Below are positions 35,767 to 47,685 of a stretch of DNA of 64,000 bases, in pieces (position 1 is the stretch's first letter; every line of letters begins with the position of its first letter). The translations under genes were made by a program, and so were the position numbers. Under the pieces are notes generated by a model. It worked only from the letters and a program-made list of their open reading frames with translations, made no database searches and was not told the origin of the DNA. Source of the DNA: Aedes albopictus (Eukaryota > Arthropoda > Insecta > Diptera > Culicidae); assembly GCF_035046485.1 (NCBI RefSeq), contig NC_085136.1, positions 222,708,853-222,772,852 on the forward strand, written 5' to 3'.

Positions 35767-36210
35767 CACAGCAAAAAAAATCTTGTGATATCACATCATT
35801 TTCGCTGCACATCAGTCGCGTCGTAAAAGTGATGTAAACAATTACATCATTTTCATGCAACAAATGAGCCGCCGCAGCTTGAGAGTGGGTCTGGCAATCG
35901 CTAGAACCGGATCTTTAGATGAATCGTATATAAGTAAAATATTGGCGTGGATTCGTACACTGATCCGTTGATTGTGAGGCGTATCCCTTACCTCTCAGCT
36001 ATTTCACCAAGTTAGAAGAAAGGTGATAAATATGATACTACTTCTAGGTATCTGCTGGAATGGGTTTGTTGATACTTTCCGGTGCCAACCAGGGTGTGCA
36101 TGGTGAGTGTGATAATTGTTGGAAAACGATGTAACCGAGTGAGATTACGTTCGAAAATGAATACATCACCAGAAAATACGCGCCTGGATATTACAAAATT
36201 ATTTGCTGTG
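35767..36210 (-). mobile_element. 444-bp TA-flanked MITE with tRNA-like core, copy 2 (inverted)
   Basis: Read as reverse complement it matches copy 1 (34647-35090) at every position I compared, with the same length. TA flanks it at 35765-35766 and 36211-36212. The two copies are inverted and 676 bp apart. Confidence 0.85.
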
Positions 36211-38127
36211 TAGATATCTTAAAAAAATATCTTAACATTTCCTCAAGACATCACTCATGCTGGCGTTCTTTAGAAGATTTTTTAAGAATTCCAATGATTC
36301 TTTCACAAACTCCTCCAAATATTCCTTCAAAAATTACTGCAACGCTTTTCTTTTCGAAAATTTTTTGCAAGGATCCTTCAGGACGTTTATTTAAGGTTTT
36401 ACCAAGAAATTCATTCTAGAATTCCTCCGGCAAATTTCTAAAGAACCCATTGGATAATTTTTTTTTTAATCTTCAAGGATTCCTACAGAAGTTCCTCTAA
36501 GGAAATTTTCAGAGGAACTTCTGAGGAGTTCAATTGGAATTCTTTCGAAAAATCCTTTTGGAATTCCTTCAGGAATTTTTGTTAGCATTCTTCTAATGCA
36601 ATTTTTGATAAGACTCATTCAAAACTCTTTCGAGATAATCATTTGCAAAATCAATCTAAGTTTCCATCAAGCATCTCAGTAAGGAATTTCACCAGGATTT
36701 ATAATTGATTGTAATTAAAATCGTTTAAAAAATTTCTGAGAATTCCTGGTAGGGTTAACAAGCTCTTAGTAACAATCTCAAATACATTCTATTCGAAAAC
36801 AAAACGGTTACGGCACCGAGATAAAGTTATTTTTGTAATCATTCAAAAACAAAAAGCGCTTCATTCCTTTGTTTTGGGTAGGATAAAAATTAGAACCTTT
36901 TGCTTGAATAGTAAAGGAACAGATACCCTATCTTATCAATTCAAACAATTTCTTCAGAAGTTGCTCCAAGGATTCCTCCTTAGACTGTTCAACCACTTTC
37001 TTCAGGATTTTTTTAAGAATGCCTAGAAGCATCTTTTAAGGGTTGAATTGATTTCCCTAGGTATTCAAGAAATAATTTTCTACAAGAAATCTTTTGGGAA
37101 TTTTGTCATGCTAGGATTTCTTCATGCATTTACGTAATTACTCCTGCAAGATTTTTTCGAAGATTCTTACACATATTCCTCCAAGAAATTCTGTAGGAAT
37201 TCCTCCAGAGGATGCTTTGAGGGCTTTTGCTAGAAATACATAAGCGATTCCTCCAATAAGTCATTCAAGGATTCAGGAAGTCCTCTTAAGGAGAAACTTC
37301 AGAGAACACAAACATGGCTACCACAATGGCCGACTTGGTCCCCTACTCGCGTTTTCAAGAGCACCAATCTTGAAAATTCGTAAACAAATGCGCTCGATTT
37401 GGAAAAGCTGCCTGTTTTTGCAAGTGAGCAAAGCCAGGATAAACAAGTGCAGCTTGGTTTGATGCTTCTTTCGTCAGATTTGTGCCTCTAAAGTTTGAAT
37501 GCAAAATTGAAATGGGATTTCCTGAGGTTTCACCTTAAGAAATTAAAAACAAAAATATAAAAATTCTTTCAAGAATTCTCACAGAAATTCCTCCAAGAAA
37601 TTCTATTGAAATATCTTAAAACATTTTTAAGAATTGCTTTGTAAAATGTTTTAGGATAGTGTTTTTGAACTTCTCGCAATAGTGTATCTCATAGAACTTC
37701 AAAAGTAATAACAAATTTCCAGAGGAATTACCAAAGGAATTTCCGGAGAAGTTTTTAAAAAAGTGCCTCTAAAATTTACAAACGAATTGACTACGGAATT
37801 TTCAAAGTACCTGTCGTATGAATTTCTAAAAGAACTAATGAAAGCAATTGTTAGATATACAGATGAGCAAAGGAACTGCCGGTCAAATTTTAAATGAAAT
37901 TTCTGAAATTACGTAGGAGTTGCCTGATAAATTTCCAAAGCAATTGCTAGAAGAATTTCAAAAAGTAATGATTTCCGAAAATAAGAACCCAAATCAATTT
38001 AAAATAATATTGCCAAGAAATTTCCAAAAGAGTTACCGAAGCAAATTCCGGTAGTATTGCTAAAATAGTTTTCAAAAAAATGTCCAAGAAAACCCAAAAA
38101 ATAATCTTATGGGAATGTTCGAAATAA

Positions 38128-38404
38128 GGCCCATATAGCCGAGGCGGTAAACGCACGGGTATTCAGCATGACCATGCTGAGGGTGACGGGTTCGATTCCC
38201 GGTCGGTCCAGGATCTTTTCGTAAAGGAAATTTCCTTGACTTCCTTGGGCATAGAGTATCTTCGTGCCTGCCACACGATATACACATGCAAAATGGTCAT
38301 TGGCAGAGGAAGCTCTCAGTTAAAAACTGTGGAAGTGCTCATTGAACACTAAGCTGAGAAGCAGGCTTTGTCCCAGTGAGGACGTTACGCCAAGAAGAGG
38401 AGGA
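38128..38404 (+). mobile_element. tRNA-derived SINE, Feilai-like
   Basis: The head has an A box (TAGCCGAGGCGG) and a B box (GGGTTCGATTCC) and looks like a tRNA without a sound anticodon arm. The body contains tccttgacttccttgggcat and ends with gaagcaggctttgtcccagt and a gccaagaag tail. This fits the Aedes Feilai SINE as I recall it; the name is tentative. It lies inside hAT-like copy A. A degraded relative is at about 61550-61640. Confidence 0.7.
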
Positions 38405-40451
38405 AAATTGCTAAAAGGACTTCCAAAGAATTTTCCGAAAAAAATCCGCAAAAGGTAGTTCGTAAGGTTTTGTCTGGTAACTTACAGGAAATTCAGCGAA
38501 TGTATTACAAAAGTTAATACTAAATGAATTAACCAATCAATTTCCGTAAGAATTGGCAAAGAAGCTTCCAGAAGAGTGTTGAAGTTATTCCCAGAATAAT
38601 TACCAGAGGATTTTTCTAAAGAAATTTCCGTAGAAATAAAAATCTGAATAAGTTCGCAAAGCCATTGCTGAAACATTGCTGAGAATTGATTAAAGAAGTT
38701 TCCAAAGGAATTTTCTAACAATTTCTCGCTCGAAAGAATTCCAACAGAAATTTTCAATGAGACCGGATATTCTAAAAAAACTTGATTTTTTATGAAAGGA
38801 ATAGCGAACTCAACACAATTGCTGAGACAGTTTACAAAAGAATTGTCAAAGATATTTCTAAGAATAATGCAGAACGAAATCAGAAAAAAATTGCTTAAGG
38901 AATTCGCTATGGAATTTCCGTAGAAAAATTTCAGAGTAATTGCTGAAGGGATTAAAATATTCCTTAACGAGTTGCTGCACGGTTTTCCAAAGTATTTACT
39001 GAAAAAGATTCAGCAAAAAAAATCCGAAGAAATACTGCAGAAATTTCAAAAAAAAAAAATGCAAGATTTCTTTAAGAATTCTCACAGAAATTCCTCCAAG
39101 GAATTCTACTGGTATTCTTTCAATGAATTCTTTAGGTATTCCTCCAAGGTTTTCATCAGTTTTTTTTCTATTCATAACTTTAAATATTTCTTTAGCGATA
39201 ATACCAGTTTCGTCCGGATTCCCTTCACGAACCTTCCAAAAATGTTTCTCACGGTTTTATCGAGCTTTTGTTCCAAGTGAGGAACTCCAAGAACTTTTTC
39301 TTGGATAACTTTTACGATTTATCTAGGGATTACCTTAAGGACTTCATTAAAAATTCCGCCAAATATTCCATAAAAAGTTCCTTAAAGATTTCCACAAACG
39401 ATTTCTTTGGTGCTACCCCACATAGTCATTTCAGCAATTTTCCAGAGGAATCTTTTAGGAATTTCTTTAAGATTTTTTTTTAGAAATTTCTCCAAAAATT
39501 CCTTTTGCAATGTCTCGAACGATTTTTTTATTGTTTTATTCTTGTTAGTGTAGAATTGTGGTTAAAATACACAGAAATAAAAATAAAAGAGGTTCCTTAC
39601 CAGCTACGTTACAAAGATTCATTCAGGGATTTTTCAAAGTTTTCCTTCAAATAACGCTTCAAAGATGAGCACATGCATCCCCAAAGTATTGCTGTAGAAT
39701 TTTTCCCCAGGGGTCCCACAGATATTCCTCCAAGGAAATGTATTGCAATTCTTTTGAAGATTATTTTTTGATTTGTTCAAAAGAATTTGAGAGAAATTCT
39801 TCAAGGTGTCCGCCATTGATTTCTTTGAGACTAGGCATTTTATCACTAATTCTTCAAAATATCCTTCATCTCTCAAAATTTCTTCAGGAATCCTTTGCGT
39901 AAATCCTCAGAGTATTCCTACTACTTCTAATACTATTTCACAGCACTGTAGTAATCCTTAAAAAAGGCCATCAAAGATACCGTCAAAATCAACCCTACGA
40001 TTCTTTTCGAATACATCTTGGAATTCATCTAGACGATTTTTTAAATATTTCTTTAGAAATTCCTTCAAACATTTGTCCTTGAATTCATGCAAGCATTTCT
40101 ACAATTTTGAAAATTCCTTTAGAAAATCTCTCTGAGATCCATTCAGGTATAGATCCAAGCATGATCTCCGAAATTCATGAAGGATATTTTCCATGAGGAA
40201 ATCCTGCAAGATTCCTTCTTGGAGAAATCGCTAAAGGAATCCATTCCAAAAACTCTTGATAATCACGAAAGGGCCCCTCCCTACATACCAATCAGCAGAT
40301 CTGCAAGTATTGAACTTACACTTATAGTTAACCTTCGCTATTTAAAGAGTTTTATTCAAACTAGTGTTAAAAACTTTCTCTGATTTGGAGGCCCCCTGAA
40401 TTCGGGGGCCCGGTGTGAACCACACCCTACGCACCCCTTGCTAAGCCACTG

Positions 40452-40889
40452 ATAAGAATCAACTTTCGCCAGTTCAGTTGAGTAAATGTTCCATACTGAA
40501 TATATCCATTATGCCTATTAGGACCCAAATTGTGTTGAGGTGCAACAAAATGCAATTATTTTAGTTTTTTCATGTTTGTATGGTCTCGGGACCAAAGGAG
40601 TACCCTAGTTTTATATTTTTATCAGAAGTTTCAAAGAATTTGGCGTAACGTATCTAAAAAGGTAGGACCTTTCTATGGAGGTCCACCACTGTGAATCGGC
40701 GTGAAAATTTCCACGCAGGGTTTTTTTTTTATGGGGAACCCTTCCCCATTCTGGAAAGAGGAGATCTTATGCAGATGACTTTGCGAAGCACTTGTCTATG
40801 GAGCTGTGTGTCAAAAAACATTGGGCAGGCAGTACGTTTGCCGGGACAGCTAGTTTTTAATAAACTTTACATAACTAAGGAAACCGATG
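40452..40889. repeat. Repeat debris between copy A and the RTE relic
   Basis: A word gtttgccgggacagctagt at about 40837-40856 is inverted relative to actagctgtcccggcaaac at about 8793-8812, so the same repeat family end is present at both places. Nothing is coding. Confidence 0.45.
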
Positions 40890-42330
40890 GCACGGTAAAG
40901 GCTGGGCATGCTGCGCAATTCAGATCCCATTGTGATCCACTAGCCTCAGCCCAGCAACTCCTATCCCTACCTCCTCGCGGTACCGGCCGGAAGCTATGAG
41001 CAACCTTAGGGAAGATAGGGTAACCAACCCCGGTGGGAACTTTGGTCATAGGCTGACAGGGACGGGGGGGTTTGCTTCGGCAAACCTGAGCGTCTGTTCT
41101 TCAGGAGGAGCGGCTCACAACAGCGTCTGATCCCCATGTTAGGGGCGGCTGATCTACGTCCGAGTGCCAGGGAAGGACTCTAAAAGCTCAACTGTGCACT
41201 ATGGTCCTCCGGAAAGTAGGGGGTTGGTGTCAGGCCCTACGAGCCAGCCGTAAAAAAAACATTTTAATGGAAAATCAGCAACAGAATAATACGAACCGAG
41301 ACCAACGGCAACGACCCCAGCAAACAAAAAGGACTTGCGATTGGAAACTCGGTACGTGGAACTGCCGATCTCTCAACTTCATTGCACCCGCATACTCGCC
41401 GATCTACTGAAGAACCGCGGGTTCGGCATCGTAGAGCTGCAGGAGGTGTGTTGGACAGGATCCATAGTGCGAACGTTTAGAGGTAATCATACCATCTACC
41501 AGAGCTGCGGCAACACACGCGAGCTGGGAACAGCTTTCATGGTGATGGGTGATATGCAGAGGCGCGTGATCGGTTGGTGGCCGATCGACGATAGAATGTG
41601 CAAGTTGAGGATCAAGGGCCGATTCTTCAAATTCAGCATAATAAACGTGCACAGCCCAAACGCTTGAACGCTTGAACGCGAGTACGATCGCTGCCCAAGC
41701 CATGACGTCAAGATCATCATGGAAGATTTGAACGCTCAGGTAGGCCAGGAGGAGGAATTCAGACCGACGATTGGTAAGTTCAGCGCACACCAGCAGACGA
41801 ACGAAAACGGCCTACGACTCATTGATTTCGCCGCCTACAAAAATATGGCCATACGTAGCACCTTTTTCCAACACAGCCTCCCTTATCGTTACACCTGGAG
41901 ATCACCACAGCAGACAGAATCTCAAATCGACCACGTTCTGATTGACGGACGGCACTTCTCCTACATTATCGACGTCAGAACTTATCGTTGCGCCAACATC
42001 GACTCCGACCACTATCTGGTGATGGTCAAACTGCGCCCAAAACTCTCCGTCATCAACAATGTACGGTACCGGCGACCTCCACGGTACAACCTAGAGTGAC
42101 TGAAATAACCGGATGTCGCCTCAGCATAGGCGCAGAATCTCGAGGCCGCGTTGCCAGACGAGGGCGAGCTCGATGAGGTCCCTCTAGAGGACTGCTGCAG
42201 TACAGTGAAAGCAGCCATCAACGACGCAGCCGAAAGCACCATCGGGTACGTGGAACGGAATCGACGGAACAAATGGTTCGACGAAGAGTTCAGAACGGTT
42301 TTGGAGGAGAAGAACGCAGCGAGGGCGGTA

Positions 42331-42495
42331 GGGAACGTCCATTAATTACGTCACGCAAAAATTGCCCATTTCCAACCCCCCTCCCCCCTATGTCACACTT
42401 TTTGTATGAGACCTCTAAAATTTTTGTATGGGTCGTCACGCTTTGCTGAACCCCCCCTCCCCCCTAAAAGCGTGACGTAATTTATGGACGTTCCC
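42331..42495. mobile_element. 165-bp MITE with GGGAACGTCC ends
   Basis: The ends GGGAACGTCCAT and the inverse of ATGGACGTTCCC, each continuing into aattacgtcacgc-type sequence, form ~26-bp TIRs. TA flanks both ends. Two C-rich runs (ccccctcccccct) sit inside, also as part of the symmetry. It is inserted in the RTE relic. Confidence 0.8.
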
Positions 42496-42516
42496 TAATG
42501 CTGCAGCAGTACATTT

Positions 42517-42605
42517 CTAGCTGCTTAAGAGGCTAACAATGAGCCTTGCTGGAACTTAAGTGCGAAGTTCCAGCAAGGCTCATTGTTAGCCTCTTAAGCA
42601 GCTAG
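42517..42605. repeat. Perfect 41-bp inverted repeat with 7-nt loop
   Basis: Arms 42517-42557 and 42565-42605 are exact inverses (start CTAGCTGCTTAAGAGG) around the loop AAGTGCG. It lies in the RTE relic next to the 165-bp MITE, replacing RT sequence. Confidence 0.9.
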
Positions 42606-42843
42606 AAAGTTCCGTTCGGAACTTTACCTGAACTTCATGGAACATGAAAGTGCATTTTGTCATGGGAAGCGGAACTTTTGGTTACTTGGGAAGTGCTATC
42701 CCAGATCATCTTCGGTCGTCTGTCACCTAAAACGAATGAGTTCGTGGGAAGTTATCAAGCCGGCTTCATCGACGGCCGATCGACAACGGACCAGATCTTT
42801 ACCGTACGGCAAATCCTCCAGAAATATCGTGAATACCAGGTCC

Positions 42844-43140
42844 TGTAGAGTCTGAAGATAAACTGTAACAATCTTGTACATTTATTGACCTTGGCAAACT
42901 GCACGAACGACGACGACGACGACGACGACGGTCGCCGACTGCGGTCGGCGTTCGGTCGAATAAGGAGTTGAGGCAGAAGTTGTGTGACCATCGATACGGA
43001 CGGACGGTGCGTGAGCGTGGTGTTGAAAAAGGTGTTTAGTAAGTGTTTTAGTGCGCAGAATCTTCTCTCCCGAAACTCCCGGCAAAACCCCCCGGAAATC
43101 ATCCAGAAAACCCCAGACCACCCCAAGGCAAAACCCTACA
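42844..43140. mobile_element. Solo LTR, 297 bp, in the RTE relic
   Basis: The segment starts TGTAGAG and ends CCCTACA and is flanked by GGTCC on both sides (42839-42843 and 43141-43145), a clean 5-bp target duplication. The RT reading (YREYQVL... then FIDFKAAYDSSDRAELW) resumes across it. There is a (GAC)n run at about 42907-42929. The orientation and parental element are unknown. Confidence 0.75.
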
Positions 43141-44870
43141 GGTCCCAACGCATCACCTGTTCATCGACTTCAAAGCGGCATACGACAGTAGCGACCGCGC
43201 AGAGCTATGGAGAATCATGGACGAAAACGGCTTTCCTGGGAAGCTGACTAGACTGATTAAAGCAACGATGGACGGTGTGCAAAACTGCGTAAGGGTTTCG
43301 GGTGAACTACCCAGTTCATTCGAATCTCGCTGGGATTGCGACAAAGTGACGGACTCTCATGCCTACTCTTCAATATCGCTCTGGAAGGTGTGATGCGTCG
43401 AGCCGGGCTCAACAGCCGGGGAACGATTTTTACAAAATCCGGACAATTTGTGTGCTTTGCGGACGACTTGGACATTATTGCCAGAACATTTGGAACGATG
43501 GCAGAGCTATACACCCGCCTGAAACGCGAAGCAGCAAAGGTCGGACTGGTGGTGAATGCCTCAAAAACAAAGTACATGCTGGTAGGCGGAACCGAACACG
43601 ACCAGATCCGTCTGGGTAGTAGTGTTACGATAGACGGGGATACTTTCAAGGTGGTGGAGGAATTCGTTTACCTCGGATCCTTACTGACGGCTGACAACAA
43701 CGTGAGCCGTGAAATTCGGAGGCGCATCATCAGCGGAAGTCGGGCCTACTACGGGCACCAGAAGAAACTGCGGTCGTAAAAGATTCACCCACGCACCAAA
43801 TGCACCATGTACAAAACGCTAATAAGACCGGTGGTCCTCTACGGGCACGAAACATTTACCATGCTCGAGGAGGACCTGCAAGCACTCGGAGTTTTCGAGC
43901 GACGCGTGCTAAGGACGATCTTCGGTGGTATGCAAGAGAACGGTGTGTGGCTGAGAAGGATGAACCACGAGCTCGCTGCACTTTACGGCGAACCCAGCAT
44001 CCAGAAGGTGGCCAAAGCCGGAAGGATACGGTGGGGAGGGCATGTTGCAAGAAAGCCGGACAACAACCCTGCAAAGCTGGTGTTTGCAACTTATCCGGTT
44101 GGCACAAGAAGGCGTGGAGCGCAGAGAGCACGATGGGCGGACCAGGTGGAGCGTTACCTGGCGAGCATTGGGCGCGACCGAGGATGGAGAGCGGCAGCCA
44201 CAAACCGAGTATTGTGGCGTACTATTGTTGATTATGTCTTGTCTTAATGATGTTGAACAAATGAACGTATGTAAACTGAGGAAACCGCTCCTACTGCTCA
44301 AAAGGGTACTCATATTTCCATTACGTTGAAAATAAGAAAAAAAACCCGGATTAATCCACCTAGTGGTGATAGTGCCTTTCTCGTCGAATATGTACGCATG
44401 ATCTTACCGTCGACGTAAGCATCCTGAATCCTGTGAACAAATTTATTTATAAAAGCAAGAATCCAAGCCATCATCGAGTTACTGATGGCACATATTTCGG
44501 GTGTTATGTTCAATGTATAGGCAGAGCTGAAAAATATCAGACCTCTTATTTGACTGCGTGACCACCTTTACTTTAACTGGAATATCATCAATACCAAGAC
44601 GATAATAACAAGCCTAAATAAAAATTATTTCACAACCAAAAATCACTTTACAGTCTTCGATAAACTTTTTCCTACACACTTCAGGCTATATTTTATTATC
44701 ATTGGTTACTAGATTCAAAAAATTTTACCAAAAAATGAAAGCAAATGAAATATTTCGTACTGAATCCAATTCAAATTAGAACCATATCACAGAGCGCGAG
44801 GAGCAATCAGTCGGATCAAAATTTTGCGCAGCAATTTTAGACGCCATAGGGAATTGAAAAACTTTGCTCG

Positions 44871-45522
44871 TAGACGGGCTTGGTGGTCTAGTGGCTACCG
44901 CTTCTGATTTATATGCAGAAGGTCCTGGGTTCAATCCCTGGCCCGTCCCTTTCCTCCTACTTTGTATCTTTCTATATACTTTCTCTCTGCTCTCTACATA
45001 TACAACTCATGTATATAAACATGTTCATAGCCGTCGCTAGAACAGAAACGGGTTGAAAAAGCCGTTTCCCTTCCTTCCAAATTTTCACAGCACAGTGTCA
45101 CAATCCTATTAGAAAAACGCCTACAAGTTATGCAATGAAGCGAGCTGTGCCCGCACATATTCAAAATAATAAAAACACACAATTCTATCACCTTCCTCTG
45201 GTATCATGTGTGAACCTTCTGCCAACCAATTCCCACCAACACTTCAACATCCGCATGAATTTGTGCTGGCGCAGAGGTATATTCGGCCAGATGTGGATAC
45301 AAACGATTGCAATCATCACTTCCTTACCCCTTCCCCACATTGACCTGCAACCTGACGTGGCAGGCGCCATTGTCGCCTAAAAATAGAAGATCACCAACGC
45401 TCACACACTGAAAATGCCTGCTAGTCCCCGGCAGTAATCTCATTGGTCCTTGTGTGAGTGTAGCTGGTCTGGCGATACTGGAGTAGCATCCACGAGCGGT
45501 CAATCAAGCTCAAGCTCAAGCT
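44871..45522 (+). mobile_element. tRNA-derived retroposon with hexanucleotide tail
   Basis: The head (44873-44948) has a 7-bp acceptor-like pairing gacgggc/gcccgtc, an A box TGGTCTAGTGG and a B box GGGTTCAATCC, but its anticodon arm is not canonical. The 3' end is (AAGCTC)n. A flanking direct repeat of 26 bp with two mismatches (44845-44870 and 45523-45548) marks the insertion. At 652 bp it is long for a simple SINE. No protein was recognised in the body. Confidence 0.7.
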
Positions 45523-45699
45523 CATAGGGAATTGAAAATTTTTGCTCGAGGTTGATGCGATTAAATTTCAATTTTCTCATGGAAACCCATTCTACTGTAT
45601 ATTTACACCTCAGGAATATGAGAAGATGTGATTTAATGAGCCTGCATCAGTTTTATCGCTTCCATTGATTATTTCACTGTTTTAACTTTTACCACTTCC

Positions 45700-47061
45700 T
45701 GTGAGATACCCGGAACCGGTTCCAAGACTGTACCTATTGTCTCAAATATGGTCTGAGACTAGTGTCTTGCTAACTGTTCAACAGGTTTTCTGAAAAGCCG
45801 AAAATTGATGTGCATGCATGGATTTGATTCATTCATCCATTTTGGTCATTCTTGCGGATTCTATAGGTAGTCTCTAATGTGATCTGAGACTATTTTTTTG
45901 TAAACCGTTCATCAGGTTATCGAAAAAGCCGTGGTTTGATATGTCGCATGCATGGGTTTGGCTCTTATATGCATTTGACCACTTCCAGCAAGACATCCGG
46001 AACCGGTTCCGGAATACTACTGGTTGTCTCAAATATGCTTTGAAACCATTTTCTTGCTAACCGTTCATCAGGTTATCGAAAAAGCCGCTATTTGATGTTT
46101 CGCATGCATGGGTTTGGTTCACTTTTATATTGGACCACTTCCGGCGGGACATCCGGAGCCGGTTCCGGAACACAACCGGTAGTCTCTGCTAATCACAGCA
46201 GGCTATTTTCCTGCTAACCGTTCTTCAGTTTATCGGAAAAGCTGCAGTTTAATGTGTCGTATGCGTGGGTTTTTTTTTCCTATCTATATTTGACCACTTC
46301 CGGCGGGACATCCGGAGCCGATTCCGGAACACCACCGGTAGTCTATGCTGTGATCTAAAGCTATTTTCCTACTTACCGTTCTTCAGGTTATCGAAAAATC
46401 TGCTATTTGATGTGTCGCATGCAAGGGTTTGGTTCACTTTTATATTGGACCACTTCCGGCGGGACATCCGGAGCCGGTTCCGGAACACAACCGGTAGTCT
46501 CTGCTCATCACAGCAGGCTATTTTCTTGCTAACCGTTCTTCAGGTTATCGGAAAAGCTGCAGTTTAATGTGTCGCATGCATGGGTTTGGTTCCCATCTAC
46601 ATTTGACCACTTCCGACGGGACACACGGAACCGATTCCGGAATACTACTGGTTTTCCTAAATATAGTCTGATTTCATTTTATTGCTAACGCGTTCATCAG
46701 GTTATCTATAGAGACGCGATTTGATGTGTCGCATGCATGGGTTTGGTTCAATTTTATATTTAGCCAGTTCCGGCGGGGCACCCGGAACCGGTTCCGGAAC
46801 ACTACCAGTAGTCTCTGCTGGGTCAAAGGCTATTTTCCTGCTCACTGTTTATCAGGTTATCGAAAAAGCCGCTATTTGATGTGTCGCATGCATGGATTTG
46901 GCTCACTTTTATATTTGGCCACCTCCGGCGGGACATCCGGAACCGATTCCGAAATACTACTGGTTCAGATATGGACTGAGAGTATTTTCCTGCTTACCGT
47001 TCGTCAGGTTATCGAAAAAGCCGCGGTCTGATATGTCGCATGCATGGTTTTGTAGCATTTT
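45700..47061. repeat. Tandem repeat array of ~155-bp units
   Basis: The core ccggaaccggttcc or ccggagccggttcc occurs at about 45715, 45998, 46155, 46315, 46468, 46628, 46786 and 46940. The unit is the same as in the 840-1790 array. The short frames across it are repeat translations. Confidence 0.85.
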
Positions 47062-47432
47062 CATATCTGGCCCCTCCCTGGGGTACCAATCCGGAACACC
47101 TAAATGGCCATATCTCCGGAACGGCAGAACCGATCCGAACCATTTTCAATAGGAAACAATGGGACCAGATTCCGCGTCGAATGAACCGTCGGTCATAAAA
47201 ATCGGTTGAGGTTTACTGCCAAAAAGTGATGTGAGTTTATTTTGTACACACACATACTCACACACACACATACACACACACACACATACATACACACACA
47301 CAGACATCACCTCAATTCGTCAAGCTGAGTTGATTGGTATATGTGACTCGACCCTCCGGGCCTTCTATCAAAAAGTCATTTTTGGAGTGAACATATAGCC
47401 TTTCCAGTACACTTAGTGTACGAGAAAGGCAA
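47062..47432 (+). repeat. 3' module of tandem-repeat element copy 2, with (CA)n
   Basis: Matches 1791-2137 closely, including a (CA)-rich tract at about 47247-47302. Confidence 0.75.
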
Positions 47433-47647
47433 AAATGTGGCAATGCTTGTTTTGTTTATTTTTGTTTTTTTTTGTTGGAAGTTGGGACATATGCTAATAC
47501 GAAAAGTAGAAACGGAATCAAACGGTGACGGAAATGATTGTTTTCCTAAAGGATGATTAAATGCTTAGGAGGAGCACCATTAGCACAGTAACTGTATATG
47601 GAATTGTAACAATGAAACATATAACACACTTGAAAAGAGCTCAATCA

Positions 47648-47653
47648 TTTATT
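47648..47653 (-). terminator. Polyadenylation signal of NIT2-like paralog 3
   Basis: AATAAA on the minus strand, 33 bp beyond the stop codon. Confidence 0.6.
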
Positions 47654-47685
47654 ATTATACACAAAATAAGAAAAAATATACACTT

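Larger units (their letters stand above)
34633..40451 (+). mobile_element. Long hAT-like non-autonomous element, copy A
   Basis: Ends are CAGTGGCGTAGC on the left and, inverted, CAGTGGCTTAGC on the right. Flanking 8-mers TTTAGAAT and ATAAGAAT match at six of eight positions, consistent with an old 8-bp target duplication. CAG-starting ends and 8-bp duplications point to hAT transposase by inference. Near both ends is a GGGGGCCCRGTG word in the same orientation. The interior is mainly a degenerate array of 12-bp units such as ATTCCTTCAAGG. It holds two identical MITEs, a fold-back and a SINE. No transposase frame was found. Copy B at 52040-58792 is the same element in opposite orientation. Confidence 0.8.
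40890..44265 (+). mobile_element. RTE-type non-LTR retrotransposon, degraded
   Basis: Endonuclease pieces are at 41335-41667 (LKNRGFGIVELQEVCWTG, KFSIINVHSPNA) and 41719-42099 (IDHVLIDGRH, SDHYLVMVKL). The reverse transcriptase is at 43336-43779 (LLFNIALEGVMRRAG, FADDLDIIARTF, VNASKTKYMLVGG) and the C-terminal region at 43807-44247 (LIRPVVLYGHETFTM, IRWGGHVARKPDNN). There are frameshifts, stops and a gap in the RT finger region. It was later hit by a MITE, a hairpin sequence and an LTR. The clade call (RTE, JAM1-like) rests on the EN-RT layout and C-terminal text. Confidence 0.8.
44345..47432 (+). repeat. Tandem-repeat element, copy 2
   Basis: It begins ccggattaatccacctagtg followed by gcctttctcg, contains an array of ~155-bp units, and ends gtacgagaaaggcaaaaa like the copy ending at 2137. 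The terminal words gcctttctcg and cgagaaaggc are inverse, so the element has short inverted ends. A 652-bp retroposon interrupts it. Confidence 0.6.

Noticed and set aside
38128..38200. Possible tRNA gene
   Set aside because: A and B boxes are good, but the anticodon arm is not sound and a SINE body and tail follow, so it is annotated as a SINE.
44873..44948. Possible tRNA gene with a 7-bp acceptor stem
   Set aside because: The anticodon stem-loop would have a 9-nt loop with a 6-bp stem, and the segment heads a retroposon with flanking direct repeats.
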